DNA of 64,000 nt from Torymus aiolomorphi (taxonomy: Eukaryota; Arthropoda; Insecta; Hymenoptera; Torymidae): the NCBI GenBank assembly GCA_036365515.1, contig CM070876.1:177250164-177314163 (forward strand), in the 5' to 3' direction. Positions 13,441-25,586 of this stretch are shown here, in pieces (the first letter of the stretch is position 1; each line of letters begins with the position of its first letter). Position numbers and translations under genes: made by a program. A model generated the notes under the pieces. The model worked only from the letters and a program-made list of their open reading frames with translations, was not told the origin of the DNA and did not search any database.

Positions 13441-14110
13441 ACAATACAAGGTTAAAACAGAGAGTCAGCATTCCGAGGAGTGTAAACACTTCCGAGAATC
13501 CATTAGCGAGGAGCATAAACACTTCCGAGAATCCATTAGCGAGTAGCGTAAACACTTCCGAGAATCATTGGGCAATGGCGTAAGCCCAACGGCCCGAGTC
13601 ATCGTCAACAACCAATCACGGACTATCGGCGTCCCACTCCTCCCTGGAGGGAGGCGGCCAGTCACCCGCTGCTCATCGCTCTCGACCCTATTTCCAGGTG
13701 TGAGGTCCCTCCACCGCCGCTCTCTACTTCAGAGTGGGGAGGCCTCTGAGGCAACTCGGCGTCCTGCAGTCTCTATACCATACTGCCTCCCACTACCAAC
13801 CTGAAGCTCCACCCAAAATCCAGAATATAAATTGGGCCACACCGCCGGCATCGAGTCAGTCGCTACCGAGCACATGAAAAGCTCTGTAGTCAGTTGCACT
13901 AGTGCACGAGCTCTGACCACGTCTCTGAGTCAGTCGCCATTACGATTAAAATTCGAGTTAATTGAATTGTATAGAGTCACGGTCAAAAGTCTATCTATTT
14001 GTTAAAATTCATAAAGTATTTAATTAATTTAATAAACCTCGATTTAAAGTTATTTCTCCGAGTTGAAGCAAGTTCACGGTTCATTTGGTGTTGTTCCAAA
14101 ATTCGTGCAA
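13440..14110 (+). repeat. LTR-like or promoter-like segment with 33-bp repeats (block A)
   Basis: Three 33-base repeats of AAACACTTCCGAGAATCCAT-type sequence (13,483-13,567) precede a GC-rich stretch, a TATAAA at 13,826 and an AATAAA at 14,031. That order fits a solo LTR (U3 repeats, TATA, R, polyadenylation signal). No flanking TG...CA ends, primer-binding site or target duplication could be fixed, so it might instead be a host promoter. Copy in C at 55,020-55,690. Confidence 0.35.
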
Positions 14111-14825
14111 AATCAAATTAAGATTTAAATTTGTCTTTGTTATTGATTACAAGTCTATATCATTGAATAAAAGTAACTATTAACATGATTTCGTTTTATT
14201 GTTCGTGCTATTTCTAAATTTCTATTAGATTATTTTATTAAAATAATGTGTATTAAAAAACGTGTATTAAAAAAACAAAATACTTCAGCGGAGCCATTTA
14301 GAGTTTTTTGCTAGTTGTTTACTATATCGACGCCATTGGAGACCAGGAGGGGCGAGAAGTAGACGCTTGGCAACATCGCATCGGACAGGTAAAGATAGCA
14401 AGCAATTAGAATGATTGCTGCGTAAACGTTTAGTTTTGACATAAGTTTTTTAATAATTCATTCTGTATTTTTAATAGTATTGTTTGGATATGGTATAAAA
14501 TATGACTTTTTTCATAATGACTTTTTTAAAGCCTTATCAAACATATTAAAATGAAAATATAAGTCAATAAATTAACAGGGGTATTACTATTCTTTAGTAA
14601 ACAGTATTTTATAAATAAATGTACCTTTTTTTTTAAATGCTAAATTCATTAACAAATGAACTGTTATCATGAACAATCTTTCTAAATAAATATACTTTTT
14701 TATGTTTTCACTTATTAATTACGAATTCAAATACGTTCAAATAATAATTTTTTTATAAATAATAATATATTAGAAATCTTAAGAAAAATTGAAATACTTC
14801 AAACTATGTAATTAATCTTGATAAC
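14111..14825. other. AT-rich non-coding stretch
   Basis: No open frame of note. A small higher-GC patch at 14,280-14,400 resembles an exon or LTR edge but has no recognisable coding content. Confidence 0.5.
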
Positions 14826-15790
14826 AATTAACGCCTTTATGCGAAATTTGTTCCAAATTTTTTTAAATTATCAATAATTTTATCAAGTGCTTTCTTATTA
14901 CTAGTTATCTTTGGTTTTCCATTTGGTAGTTTTTCTTTAAAAATTTTTAATATAGCTTCTTCTCCATCTGTTTTATAAACATTTATCAATATATCACATG
15001 TTACATTTCCTTTAGCAACTTTTTTTTTAGTAAATCTAAACTTATAACGTCTTTTAATGAAGTTAACTTTTTTAAATTATATTTTATTCTCTCACTATCA
15101 CTGTAAACCCAAAAGTCTCTAAATCAAAGTAAACAATAGATTTGGCTGATTCAGAGGTTATCATATTTTCAATTTTAATTTTATTTTGATTTATATTTTC
15201 TGCTCCAATTCAAAAATTTGATTTATAGGTAACTCCTTCAACGGTTTCATTTTTTCTTCTTAACCGCTCTCTATCATTTTTCAATTCTAGTCTACGTTTC
15301 TTTCGTACTATAGTGAGAGCGTTAAGCTTCCTCTCTTTTCTTTTTACGTCATATTTGTTAGCGTAATTAACAGTGTGTGTGTACCAGGAGATAAACATAA
15401 ATTTTTTTAATATCTATCAAACTACTTTCGCCGTCATTAGCACGACACACTGCACTAGCTTCACGAAAATCACTAGATGCGCTTCTACTATAGCATATAC
15501 TCTTTGGTGCTTTATGAGCAATTACATTGTTTACGCTCTCATTTGCTTGACTAGAAGCTGCGACAGAAAACTTTCTAGCATTACTTGCATATCTTTGAAA
15601 TAATTGACTTAACTTGTTATACAATTCTTCATTATTTAATATCACAGTCGGTTTTTTTTTTTTTCTTATTATCCTGAGATTTGCACCAGTTTCCAAATGT
15701 TCAGGAATATTTAATATTGCTTTTGCTAACTCTAAACTTTTACCCTTATTCTGAGATATTGATTGACAAATATATTATTTGTCGAATGAT
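14826..15790 (-). pseudogene. Decayed transposase/exonuclease-type protein relic (block A)
   Basis: Reading leftwards in shifting frames: LELAKAILNIPEHLETGANL (about 15,740-15,680), then FQRYASNARKF...SQANESVNNVIAHKAPK (about 15,610-15,500), then SIVYFDLETFGF (about 15,150-15,115), then GNVTCDILINVYKTDGEEA (about 15,010-14,955) to a stop near 14,830. The ANES-N-APK block resembles the C-terminal end of insect proteins annotated as Mutator-like transposase domain proteins. FDLET-G is the first motif of DEDD 3'-5' exonucleases. At least two frameshifts occur at poly-A runs (near 15,405 and 15,655) with stops between blocks. A dead mobile-element gene; family assignment is from memory of motifs. 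Confidence 0.55.
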
Positions 15791-16155
15791 ACAATTGTCA
15801 ATTAAGGTTCATCGATGAAATACAAAAGCAGTGTATGAAGGTTATATTACATTAATGTTTCTAAATATTTTGCATTTAGTATTTATGCATTTTATACGTG
15901 CATTTTGCATTTAACTTACCAAGTACAGCTGTTGTGTTTGTATCTGACAGCTTTTGATTTCCATTGCTGTGTAGTTTTCCTGTGTGCGCCGTTGTTATAA
16001 TGCTACATATTTCACATTAATTTTTGAAAACTCAATTCAAATCCAAGATGCTTTTAACTGATAATTTGTGCTAGGCTGAGTGTACTGTTGCAATTCGGCT
16101 TCTCGTGTTTGATTTTCATTCATGTTTCTTGCTCATAAAACCAATTCTGTAATCA

Positions 16156-16545
16156 ATGGCCAAATTAAAATTGTTGGATAGCGAGCTCGATCTCAAAAAC
16201 CACGAGAAAGACGGTCATACACTGTCTAAACATGTTATGACGCCGGATAAGCTGCTGGCTGAATCATGCAAGCGAGGAAAATTCATAAGCGCATATGAAA
16301 GTAAAAGCTCAGCTGAAAGGTGGATTAAGGCAGCAATAGATGCAAGCAAAGAATCTATTGCTGCCTGGTACGAAGTGTCATCGGACTGGGATAAGGAAGT
16401 GTTTGAGTACACTCCCAAAGCCCCAGTCGGCTTCGGTGCCAGTCCAGGTGTTAAATACACCACTCACCTATATTCGCTGGTGTTCCTTCTCCAGAAGATG
16501 CCAGAAAATCACGTAAAAGATATACTCTTAGTGAGTAGTTTTCCG
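16156..16545 (+). CDS. RNase A-fold toxin-like domain protein, exon 1 (block A copy)
   Basis: Encodes the same 130 residues as the block C copy at 57,754: GHTLSKHV near residue 20, a helix-rich middle (SSAERWIKAAIDASKESIAAW), the PVGFG turn and the C-terminal LVSSFP. Just after codon 130 comes GTGAGG, a possible splice donor. Reading on, this copy lacks a G present in block C and the unspliced frame ends at 16,617 after 153 codons, with an unrelated tail. If the donor is used, the indel is intronic and both copies encode the same protein. See the block C entry for the family discussion. Confidence 0.7.
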
Positions 16546-16769
16546 GTGAGGAGAATACGGAGTGCTTCTCCATCGTCGCGGAGCCAGTTCACTCGATTCC
16601 AAAAATTGGAGGAGTGACAATCAGTGCGGCTCCGCCATAGCATTTTCGAGACCGAGCGTCGCCTTTCCCGCCAAGCCATCACAGCAACGGTGGATCGGCC
16701 CCAGACTAGAAAAGAATAAACAAACGTGGTTGCTTAAGAGTAGTTGGCGATAAAAGCCACTCTTTAAAG

Positions 16770-16892
16770 TTGAATTAGTGAATAAACCACTAAACATTAG
16801 TGAAAAATACACCACCGTAGAATTAGTGTACTAATTTTCTACGGTGCAGCGATTTTTACTAATGTTTAGTGATTTTTTCACTAATTCAATTT
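16770..16892. mobile_element. Small hairpin element, TTGAATTAGTGAATAAACCAC ends (block A)
   Basis: A near-perfect palindrome of about 120 bases: TTGAATTAGTG...CACCGTAGAA and its complement, with a TTAGTGTACTAA centre. Lies in the proposed intron of the RNase-like gene. Copy in C at 58,370-58,489. Confidence 0.8.
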
Positions 16893-17244
16893 TAGAGAGC
16901 AAGATTTCTTGAATGGTAGCCCTAGAAATTCTAACAAAGCCATAATAAAGCGCAGAGATGCTAAATGGCAAGAAAATCAGATGTTTCAAGAGACAGGATT
17001 ATACTTCGTACGTTCTAGACAACTTTTGGACCTATCCTTAAACAATTCTAACTCTCGTAGTAAATTAAAATCGATATTTTAATTTTTACTACATTTTTAG
17101 ACTACAAAAACCTTCTAACTATAAAACATGTTTTCTATTTTTTTTTTTTATAAACATCGACCCCTTTCATTGCAATTAGTTAACTTCCGAAGATAATTAT
17201 ACTATTACTAAATCTAAATCTCTTTAGTTTTATTTTTGTTCCAG

Positions 17245-17352
17245 ATGATCCCTCATGAAAAAGTGATTTACACCAAGGGAACACATACTTTTGAAAACAC
17301 TGTTGATCGAACTGCTTTTTGTATACAATGTAAAATCAGTAATAACATATAA
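17245..17352 (+). CDS. Possible terminal exon of the RNase-like gene (block A copy)
   Basis: A good acceptor (TTTATTTTTGTTCCAG, ending at 17,244) is followed by 35 open codons, a stop at 17,350-17,352 and an AATAAA about ten bases on. Phase 0, as needed to join the donor at 16,546. The peptide has no recognised domain. The link is inferred from splice signals only. Confidence 0.35.
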   Translation: MIPHEKVIYTKGTHTFENTVDRTAFCIQCKISNNI

Positions 17353-19301
17353 AATTATTAAAATAAAGTGTTTTTTATAAGTTTGACTTTTCTAAAATCA
17401 ATTACATTTTGTGACGAGGAAAATGCCAGCATAGGCAAAATCCTCGTATGGTATAATTAACGGACTCTCTTTGTCAAAACCATTGCTCTGGCACAGTAAT
17501 CGATTCCGGCATATACGGAGCTCGCTGTTAACAAGATGCGGCAGCGGCAGCAAAACGAGACGCGAGTCAGCAGCCAGCAAGGAGAGAAAGAGAGAAAAGT
17601 CAGACAGGGACTCCCCGGCGCCGCGCGAGCCAGCGGGCGAAGGAGCGCCGAGAAGTCGACAGCATGATCGAGATACTAAATAAATTTATCATAGCTATGT
17701 ACTATTATATAACACTTAATATCTAATGTATCTAATGTATAATATCTAATGTACTATTATATAACACTTAATATCTCTTTATCTTTTATATTATTTTGTA
17801 CCTCTGTGTATATAAACATGAAATAAACAAACAAGAAATATAAAAATCAATTCTCTCGATAACATCTTGTAATATCTCGTATATAGGTACCTGTGCGTAG
17901 GTCTGCCGTCTGACAAAGGTGTGATTCCGCCGTAACTTGTCCATTCTGTGTCCAGGCTTCTGAAGCCTTTATGTATTGGGAAACAAAATTTCTCATAGTT
18001 CTTTATGGTGTATAACATCACTAAATATAATTGGTCATAGTCATAAATTGATATACTTGCTTTAATTTAAAACGAATCCACAAAATAGGCCTGAAATGTC
18101 AATTCCGTAGTATGTCCGAAATTCAAATTTGGGTATAAAACGGCACTATACACAAAAGTAAGGTTCATCAAAAGTATTCATGTATGTACATCATAAACTA
18201 TAGAGCTAACACAACACATTTATTACTATTTTACAATCAAAGAATGCTATTTATAATTAAAACGAGAGGCTTACTTTTTGTCCATCAATTTTCGAGAAAT
18301 TTTGAATGATACACTATCGATGTTCAAAAGCGCGCTAATTTACTATAGGGCGTCACCTACCCGTGGATTCTTAAACTATATGTTATGCAATTCAAATGCT
18401 CTTGAGTGGCGAGCTAATGTTTCATTCCAACGTTTAAGAAAAAGCAAAACAGGTCAGTTCCGTAACAATATTTAACTGCTATTCTAATGCAAATATTTTT
18501 TAAATATAAAAAATAAATATGCTTTTCATGTTAAGGTAGTTCTCTAACGCGTTATAGTTTTTGCGCTCAGCAAGAGCACAAACTATACCATACGCATGCC
18601 ATCTGCATCGTTCTGTCTCTCTCACTCTAATGCATGTCGTCTGCTATTTGTGTTTATAATCATAGTGTCTTTTAAAAAGGTCGGCTTGACACATATTTGA
18701 TAAACTTGAAAGAAAGAGCTGAATTTCATCTTTCTTAAGCTATGTTTTTCTTTTTGAGAACCCACTTTTTTATCAAGTAATACTATTACTTCATGTTATG
18801 CGTTATATGGCGTCATTTACTCTCAATGTAAAAGTAACCATTTTCAATAATTTTTTTTCTTGAAAAATAGGTCGGCAACCTATATTTTAAAAAATAAAGA
18901 AAAATTATTTCGATTTTAAAGAACACGCTAGAATTTTGTTACTTTCGAAACCCACTTTTTAATATATTAGATTAACTACCTTAATGGTAAGTACTTTAAA
19001 ACCTATACTCAGGAATATTTTTTATATCATTTGGTTAAGATGTACGAGCTAATAATTGCTAAAATGTCAGTTTCGGAACTGTCCGTAACGGTTAGTTCCA
19101 TAAGACGAAAAAAATGATTTTCTACATTATAGCTACATACAACTTGTCGCAGAAGTAACTGATTCGGGTTTCGCTTTACAATGTTGATTTGTATGCTATT
19201 ATAATGTGAATAAACATGCTCGCACTTAAAATAAAGCGATTTAAGCAATAAGCTTTTCGAAGCCTGTTTTGGGCAAGTTACGGCAGAATCACTTTTATAT
19301 A

Positions 19302-19362
<61 letters not shown>

Positions 19363-20168
19363 CTCTCAGCCGCTATTTGCCACCACCACTTTCGCCACTT
19401 TCATGCGGTCGGCCGTTTTCAGTGAAAAAAAAGTTGAAATCGGACCACGCATGGAGCATCCACAGGCACGCTGATTAAAATAATGCGTTGAAGAATTCAA
19501 ATCGCGATTACGCAAAGGCTAATAATTCGACAGCGCCTGGTTTTGGCAGACATAAAGTACGTATCAATTACTGTAATTTCGCAAAAGGTCTGCGCTACTA
19601 ATTCAGAAATGGCAGAGATATGAATTTTTGAAAAACACTGAATTTTTCGGTTTTTTCTCATTTTTCTCCGTTACTAATCATCCGATCGGGTTGATCAACA
19701 TCTCATTTAGTTAATATTTTCATTCTCTGACATTCACGTCTATACATCATCGAGATACCTTCATTAGTTTAGATTTTATAAGCAAATCCTGGCGGAAGTA
19801 ATAACTGCACATATCTGCACATATCTGTACAATTCTGTACATTTCTGCACATTTTTGTACATTTTGTCAACTTATTAGACTTTTTGTACAGAAATATACA
19901 GAAATGTACAAAAACGTAACGTGAACGTAACGTAACGTAACGTTGTATTAGTAATTGAAGAGCTCAGGGCAACAAATGGCCAACTCAGATTTTAAGATGG
20001 CCCCTGAATTTGATGTTTATACTGCTTAGGCAGAGGCCAACATAAAATGTGAGCAGATCGTTTCTTGCCCAGGTCTCTTCAATTACACTTATAGGGTTGT
20101 CTGGGGGTGCATTGGAATTCAATAAAAAAAAAGATGTACTTACTAAAGCACTTTATTTCTACGTGAAG
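17353..20168. other. Non-coding stretch (block A)
   Basis: Contains a GC-rich patch (17,505-17,670) open in two frames but without a recognised product, a TA microsatellite (19,295-19,360), and a run of CTGYACATTT units with CGTAACG repeats (19,805-19,945) that forms an imperfect hairpin. No gene supported. Copy in C at 58,955-61,800. Confidence 0.55.
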
Positions 20169-20173
20169 TATTT

Positions 20174-20294
20174 GCTTCCTCCTAGAGGAAGCTTTGTGAT
20201 AGTAAATTTTTGAGTTGTTGTAAAAACATGTTATAATTGTGTTCCGAGGTGTTAGGAATCAAAATACATGGGTTTTGAAAAATGTCTGTATGGA

Positions 20295-20392
<98 letters not shown>

Positions 20393-21420
20393 CGCCTGGA
20401 TCTCAGCTCCTACTCGGTCGATTTTGACCGGACAAGTCTCATTTTTTTTGTTTTTTTTTTTGCGTGATGGCGGGTCAAAAATCCGTTTTTTGATTGGGGC
20501 GATGCGTATTTGTTTTTTTTCGAATTTTCGATTTTCTCAAAACTGTTTTTTGATTTTTTTAATGATAGGATCGAGTCATTTGAATCTGATGGGTAGCGTT
20601 CGAAAGAGAATTAAAATACCTATATTTTCTAAAAAAAAGTTTCTAGCTATCACGGTTCTTTTGTTATTAACAAAAACGTGTTTTTTTTTTAGAAGCCTAT
20701 AACTCCGAAACTTAACGGTCAATTTTTTTGAGAAAAATCATGATAATACAGAATATAAATAGCTATAATCTGTTAAAATTTAAATATATTCTGTAGGCTA
20801 GATTTTGAGTAAAAAATTGAAAAATGAAAGAATCAGTTTTGTATGTCCAACGATTACAAGAGTAAAATTGACTTAATGGCTTCAAAATTCATTTTAGAGG
20901 TAGATTTTTATAGTTCTCGGTCGAGTTCTTTGGGCAAAATGATTGATCCATACATTTCAGAGATATTTGAGGTTAAAAGTTTTTTGACATTTTTTAAAAA
21001 TCGTAATTTCTCGAGAACGGCTCTATGTATCTCAGTGGGGTGGGTGGCATTCGAAAGAGAATTAAAATACCTATATTTTCTAAAAAAAATTAATTTTCTA
21101 TCTATCACGGTTTTTTAGTTATCATCAAAAACAAAAACGTATTTTTTTTTAAAAACTCATAACTCCAATGATGTTATGAAATATAAAAAAAACACGTATT
21201 TAATAACAAAACAACCGTGATAGCTATTTGTTTTATTATAAAATATAGATATTTTACTTCTATTTCAAATGATAACTTTATTTATCAGCTCAAAATTTAT
21301 ATAATTTGATATAAATAAATATAAATAAATAAATAAATTTAAAAATTAACAATTTTTAATATTAATAAAAAATTATAAATTTTGTTATTAAAAATTAATT
21401 AAAGGAATCAACAAATTATT
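20174..21420 (+). mobile_element. (TG)n-bearing element T2 (block A)
   Basis: 5' end GCTTCCTCCTAGAGGAAGC, (TG)n at about 20,297-20,389, then the same internal motifs as T1. It stops at AAAGGAATCAACAAATTA with the 3' hairpin missing, where a hairpin element (21,421-21,592) begins, so the 3' end was probably lost or displaced. Copy in C from 61,808. Confidence 0.7.
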
Positions 21421-21592
21421 TTTCATATGACTAGTACTTTTTTAGTAACTGATGTGTTTAAATTGTTTGTTTTTAATAGAAAATGTATACCTATGTTTAT
21501 AAGATGATATCTATAGATATACAATTACTATTAAAAACAAAAAATTTAAACACATCAGTTACTAAAAAAGTATTAGTCATATGAAAAAATGG
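21421..21592. mobile_element. Hairpin element, TTTTCATATGACTAGTAC ends (block A)
   Basis: TCATATGACTAGTAC...AGTAACTGATGTGTTTAAAT is followed by its inverted copy ending TATGA at about 21,588. About 170 bases, AT loop. Copy in C at 63,055-63,222. Confidence 0.75.
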
Positions 21593-21639
21593 TAAAGGAT
21601 CTTTTGTCTTAGAATTTTGCGCTCTACACGATTATGTTT

Positions 21640-21800
21640 ACAGACGCATACATTTTCAGAACAGGTTGTATACTGTCGGCCTTCCAATGTATCCATAGGA
21701 TCAGTCACAAACGGTGCGCCGCGTAGTGGCAAATATAGAAATAACGTAAGCTTGGTTATTGGGAGCCGTGTGGATACATTAGAAGGCCTAGAGTATGTAG
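21640..21800. repeat. Imperfect inverted repeat with GCGTAGTGGCAAATA core (block A)
   Basis: GGCCTTCCAATGTATCCA is paired with TGGATACATTAGAAGGCC. The centre GCGCCGCGTAGTGGCAAATA resembles the centre of the 1.18-kb fold-back (GCGCCCCATAGCGGCATAGC). Copy in C at 63,274-63,434. Confidence 0.6.
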
Positions 21801-21901
21801 TATATAAGCCGTGTAAGTCAACTGTTTAAGTGACATGGGTTTTTACTCCTAGTGAGGTTTTTCTCCAGGCTGAAACTGTAGGAGGCACTTCTTTATGACA
21901 A

Positions 21902-22001
21902 NNNNNNNNNNNNNNNNNNNNNNNNNNNNNNNNNNNNNNNNNNNNNNNNNNNNNNNNNNNNNNNNNNNNNNNNNNNNNNNNNNNNNNNNNNNNNNNNNNN
22001 N
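21902..22001. other. Assembly gap (100 N)
   Basis: Exactly 100 unknown bases, the usual placeholder for a scaffold join of unknown size. It lies precisely where block A turns into inverted block B, so the head-to-head arrangement rests on scaffolding rather than on read sequence. Confidence 0.99.
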
Positions 22002-23016
22002 TTCTCATATTCGCTTAATGGAGGAAAACATAAAGATGTCTAAAGTCCTCTTCTAGAAAATGCTCCCTCCAGAGAAAATTCCGCGAGGTTATATGCAGAG
22101 TATATCCGTATGCACCGCCACCACTTATCTCTTAAATTTAGATGTCAGAGAGACTTCTCGCTAACCCTTTTTCCGTCCTGGCGCCATGTGATATTTCGGT
22201 TTGCAAGCGTGCTCTAAAATAGTACTTTACGCACGTTGTGTCAAAAAATAATGTTCTATACAGGTGGTAAAAATGATTCTTGCACAATCAGTATGAATTT
22301 CTCACTAGTATCGAAAAATACTATTCTTGCTAATATTGTATATTACAATTAATCATTACACTATAAAGAGGATCAAGACGTTTATGGAAATATCGGGTTA
22401 TTTGGATGATTATCTCTACAATAGATGATACAAACTACTTTCTGTATATAAAACAGTTTATTCTTATCTATGGGTTCACGTCTATCTTAAACTCGCTTCT
22501 TTTCTATATATTTAAGATACAAAAGGAACTTAATATCAGTCATTGTATCTTGCACGTGTCCAATACGTAATTGCTTTTTTTAATCAATCGATACATATAA
22601 TTGAGTAATAATAAATTATAATCGAATTTAATACAGTTACTTAATTTAAAAATATCAAAAATGAATAACAACAATTTTTTCCGTCAGAAATAAAGGAAAT
22701 ATGAAAAGGCTGCGTATATAAATCCCTACCATACCGACATAGTCATTTAATTTTTATTTACTACTATAACTATAATCCTACGCACTTTTTTTTTAATGAA
22801 TGCGATTTTCTGTCTTTCACAATCCATGCAAAAAATATGTGGTTAAAAAATTTTTTAATTTTCAGCTTAAAAATTTTCTTATTTATTGTTCAGCAATACG
22901 TATATTTAAATTTAATTATACAATAATCTATACAATAATGAAATGAGTTACCTTTTTAATCATGATGTAGTTTTTGCATGGATTGTGAAAGACAGAAAAT
23001 TGCATTTATTTTAAAA
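22002..23016. other. Block B counterpart of 10,870-11,880
   Basis: Non-coding. Inverted copy of the fold-back half and module sequence. It carries an extra stretch of about 130 bases (22,030-22,125) that block A lacks. Confidence 0.7.
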
Positions 23017-23575
23017 ATGGTGGACCAATAATTTTTCCCAAAGAACTCGACCGAGAACTATAAAAAATCTACCTCTAAAAGGAATTTTGAAGCCATTAAG
23101 TCAATTTTACTCTTGTAATCGTTGGACATACAAAACTGATTTTTTTCATTTTTCAATTTTTTACTCAAAATCTAGCCTACAGAATGTATTCAAATTTTAA
23201 CAAATTATAGCTATTTATATTCTGTACTATCATGATTTTTCTCAAAAAAATTGACCCTTAAGTTTAGGAGTTATAAGCTTCTAAAAAAAAAACACGTTTT
23301 TGTTAATAACAAAAGAACCGTGATAGCTAGAAACTTTCTTTTTAGGAAATATAGGTATTTTAATTCTCTTTCGAACGCTACCCATCAGATTTGAATAACT
23401 CGATCCTATCATTAAAAAAAATCAAAAAACAGTTTTGACAAAATCGAAAATTTGAAAAAAAACAAAAACGCATCGCCTCAATCAAAAGACAGATTTTTGA
23501 CCCATCACGCAAAAAAAAACAAAAAAAATGAGACCTGTCCGGTCAAAATCGATCGAGTAGAAGCTGAGATCCAGG

Positions 23576-23641
<66 letters not shown>

Positions 23642-23766
23642 TCCATACAGACATTTCTCAAAAACCATGTATTTCGATTCCTAACGCCTCGGAACACAAT
23701 TATAACATGATTTACAACAACTCAAAAGTTTACTATCACAAAGCTTCCTCTACGAGGAAGCAAAAA
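23017..23766 (-). mobile_element. (TG)n-bearing element T3, 3'-truncated (block B only)
   Basis: Inverted: the 5' hairpin (CTTCCTCTACGAGGAAG) is at about 23,745-23,761 and the (CA)n tract at 23,579-23,636. Only the first 740 or so bases of the element are present. The equivalent site in block A (10,870-10,885) is an uninterrupted T run, so the insertion went into a poly-T/A tract. Confidence 0.75.
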
Positions 23767-24040
23767 GTTCGCAGGATTATAGTAAATAAAAATTAAATGG
23801 CGATGTCGGTATGGTAGGGATTTATATGCACATCCTTTTCATATTTCCTTTATTTCTGACGAAAAAAATTATTGTTATTTATTTATGACATTTTTAGATT
23901 ATGTAACTATATTAAATTTGATTATAATGTTATTATTACTCAATTATGTACTGATTAATAAAATAAAGCAATTGAATAATACTTACATCGTAGTGTAGCT
24001 TATGTATCAGTTTCGAAAAGACCAACTGTAAGTCTTTTAT

Positions 24041-24107
24041 AGGTGAGTGGTTAGAGCGTCCGACTGCCGTGCCAAGAGGGTCCCGTGTTTGATTCCCATC
24101 ATGTGCA
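24041..24107 (+). repeat. tRNA-related sequence (block B)
   Basis: Plus-strand copy of the A/B-box remnant at 10,541-10,606. Confidence 0.55.
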
Positions 24108-24269
24108 AACATTTTTTAATTTCTAAATTAAATTTTTTGTTGTAAATATGTGATACTTAGATTATAAAATGTGTATATTGGTTAAATAAAAATAATAACA
24201 TTTAAATAATAATATCCAATATATATCCATAGAACAAAGAAACTGATCAAAAACGGTGAATTAATAGTA

Positions 24270-24590
24270 TATTACGCACCATGGGAGGAAAATTGGCAAT
24301 TTACATACTGAGAAGAAAATATAGTTACTGTTACAATCCTGTATAGTGCAAAATCGTCACAACTATATTTTATAGTAAAAGTTACTATATTATAGTTGTA
24401 TTTACAATAATTGTAGTTAAAACTACTAAAATATAGTATTCAACTAATTCAGTGTAGTATATTTTACTGAAAAAAATAGAAACCGTAACTATATTTTGAT
24501 AACTATACGATATAGTAGTAACGACTACACACATTTTTCTCAGTGCACGACCTGTGGGCTGACCAATTTTCCTCCCGTGGTGCGTATACT
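24270..24590. mobile_element. Nested fold-back pair (block B)
   Basis: Inverted copy of 10,058-10,376. The inner CACTGAGAAAA-type element spans 24,305-24,545. Confidence 0.65.
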
Positions 24591-24829
24591 ATTTTTCACC
24601 ATACCCAGGCCCAAAACACCACATTCGCGTTTTTCAGCCGGGAGCAAAAGTGGCACTTTCGGTCAGGGTATATGATGAAAATATATATTTCATAAAAATT
24701 ATTATTTCAAAAAGTAAAATTTGCTTTGAAAAAAGTACTATATTTAAAATAGTAAAAATTCCACAAATCGAGTTTGTCCCAGTACTCCTATTGAAAATAA
24801 TAAATTTTTGTATTTAAATATATTATTAG

Positions 24830-25047
24830 AAATGCAAAATCCATACAGGTCAATCGAAATATTGTACTCCTAATGATTTACATACTCAATGCCTTTTAAT
24901 GACTGCGCGGAGAAAAATTTTTGTGTTAAATTTTTGTGTATAATTTATTTTACACAAAAATTTTTCTCCGCGCAGTCATTAAAAGGCGTTGAGTGTGTAA
25001 TTCATTAGGAGTACAATATTTCGATTGATCTGTATGGATATTGCATT
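24830..25047. mobile_element. Uninterrupted small fold-back element (block B)
   Basis: Arms of about 100 bases: AATCCATACAGGTCAATCG through GCGCGGAGAAAAATTTTTG and the inverted copy. This is the intact form of the element that the 1.18-kb fold-back disrupts in A and C. Confidence 0.78.
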
Positions 25048-25429
25048 TCTTTATATGATTTAATAACGGAAAAATTTAATTTTCTTTTACTTTAGGGCTA
25101 TTTACTGTGCCAGAAGATATATGGTAATGATCGAGAACGTCGTATCCCGTGTTAGACATCGAAAAACTGCAACTGCTGTTCAATAAATTTTATACAATTA
25201 ATATACAGTATTACTGTATTTTTGTGTAAAAACCGCTGCCAATTCATTGGCCCGTGGCTTCCTCAAACTTAATTTGCTTATTCCTTTAATTAATTTTTAA
25301 TAACAAAATTTATAATTTATGCAACAATTTATGACGTAATTATAATTAAATTCATTTATGAAGATTAAAAAGTATTAATTTTAAAATTATGTATAAAATA
25401 TGAATAAAATAATAGGTATGATTTTTTTT

Positions 25430-25549
25430 GCTTCCTCCTAGAGGAAACTTTGTAATAGTAAAATTTTCAACTTCGTTAAAACTCTCTATAAACATCATTA
25501 GAGGTGTTAGAAGTTTGTTTCACATGATTTTAGAAAATGTCTGTATGGA

Positions 25550-25586
<37 letters not shown>

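Noticed and set aside
17471..17683. 70-codon Arg/Ser-rich frame (also 59,073-59,285)
   Set aside because: GC-rich patch with low-complexity product, no splice or promoter evidence; may be part of an untranslated exon but not supportable as a CDS.
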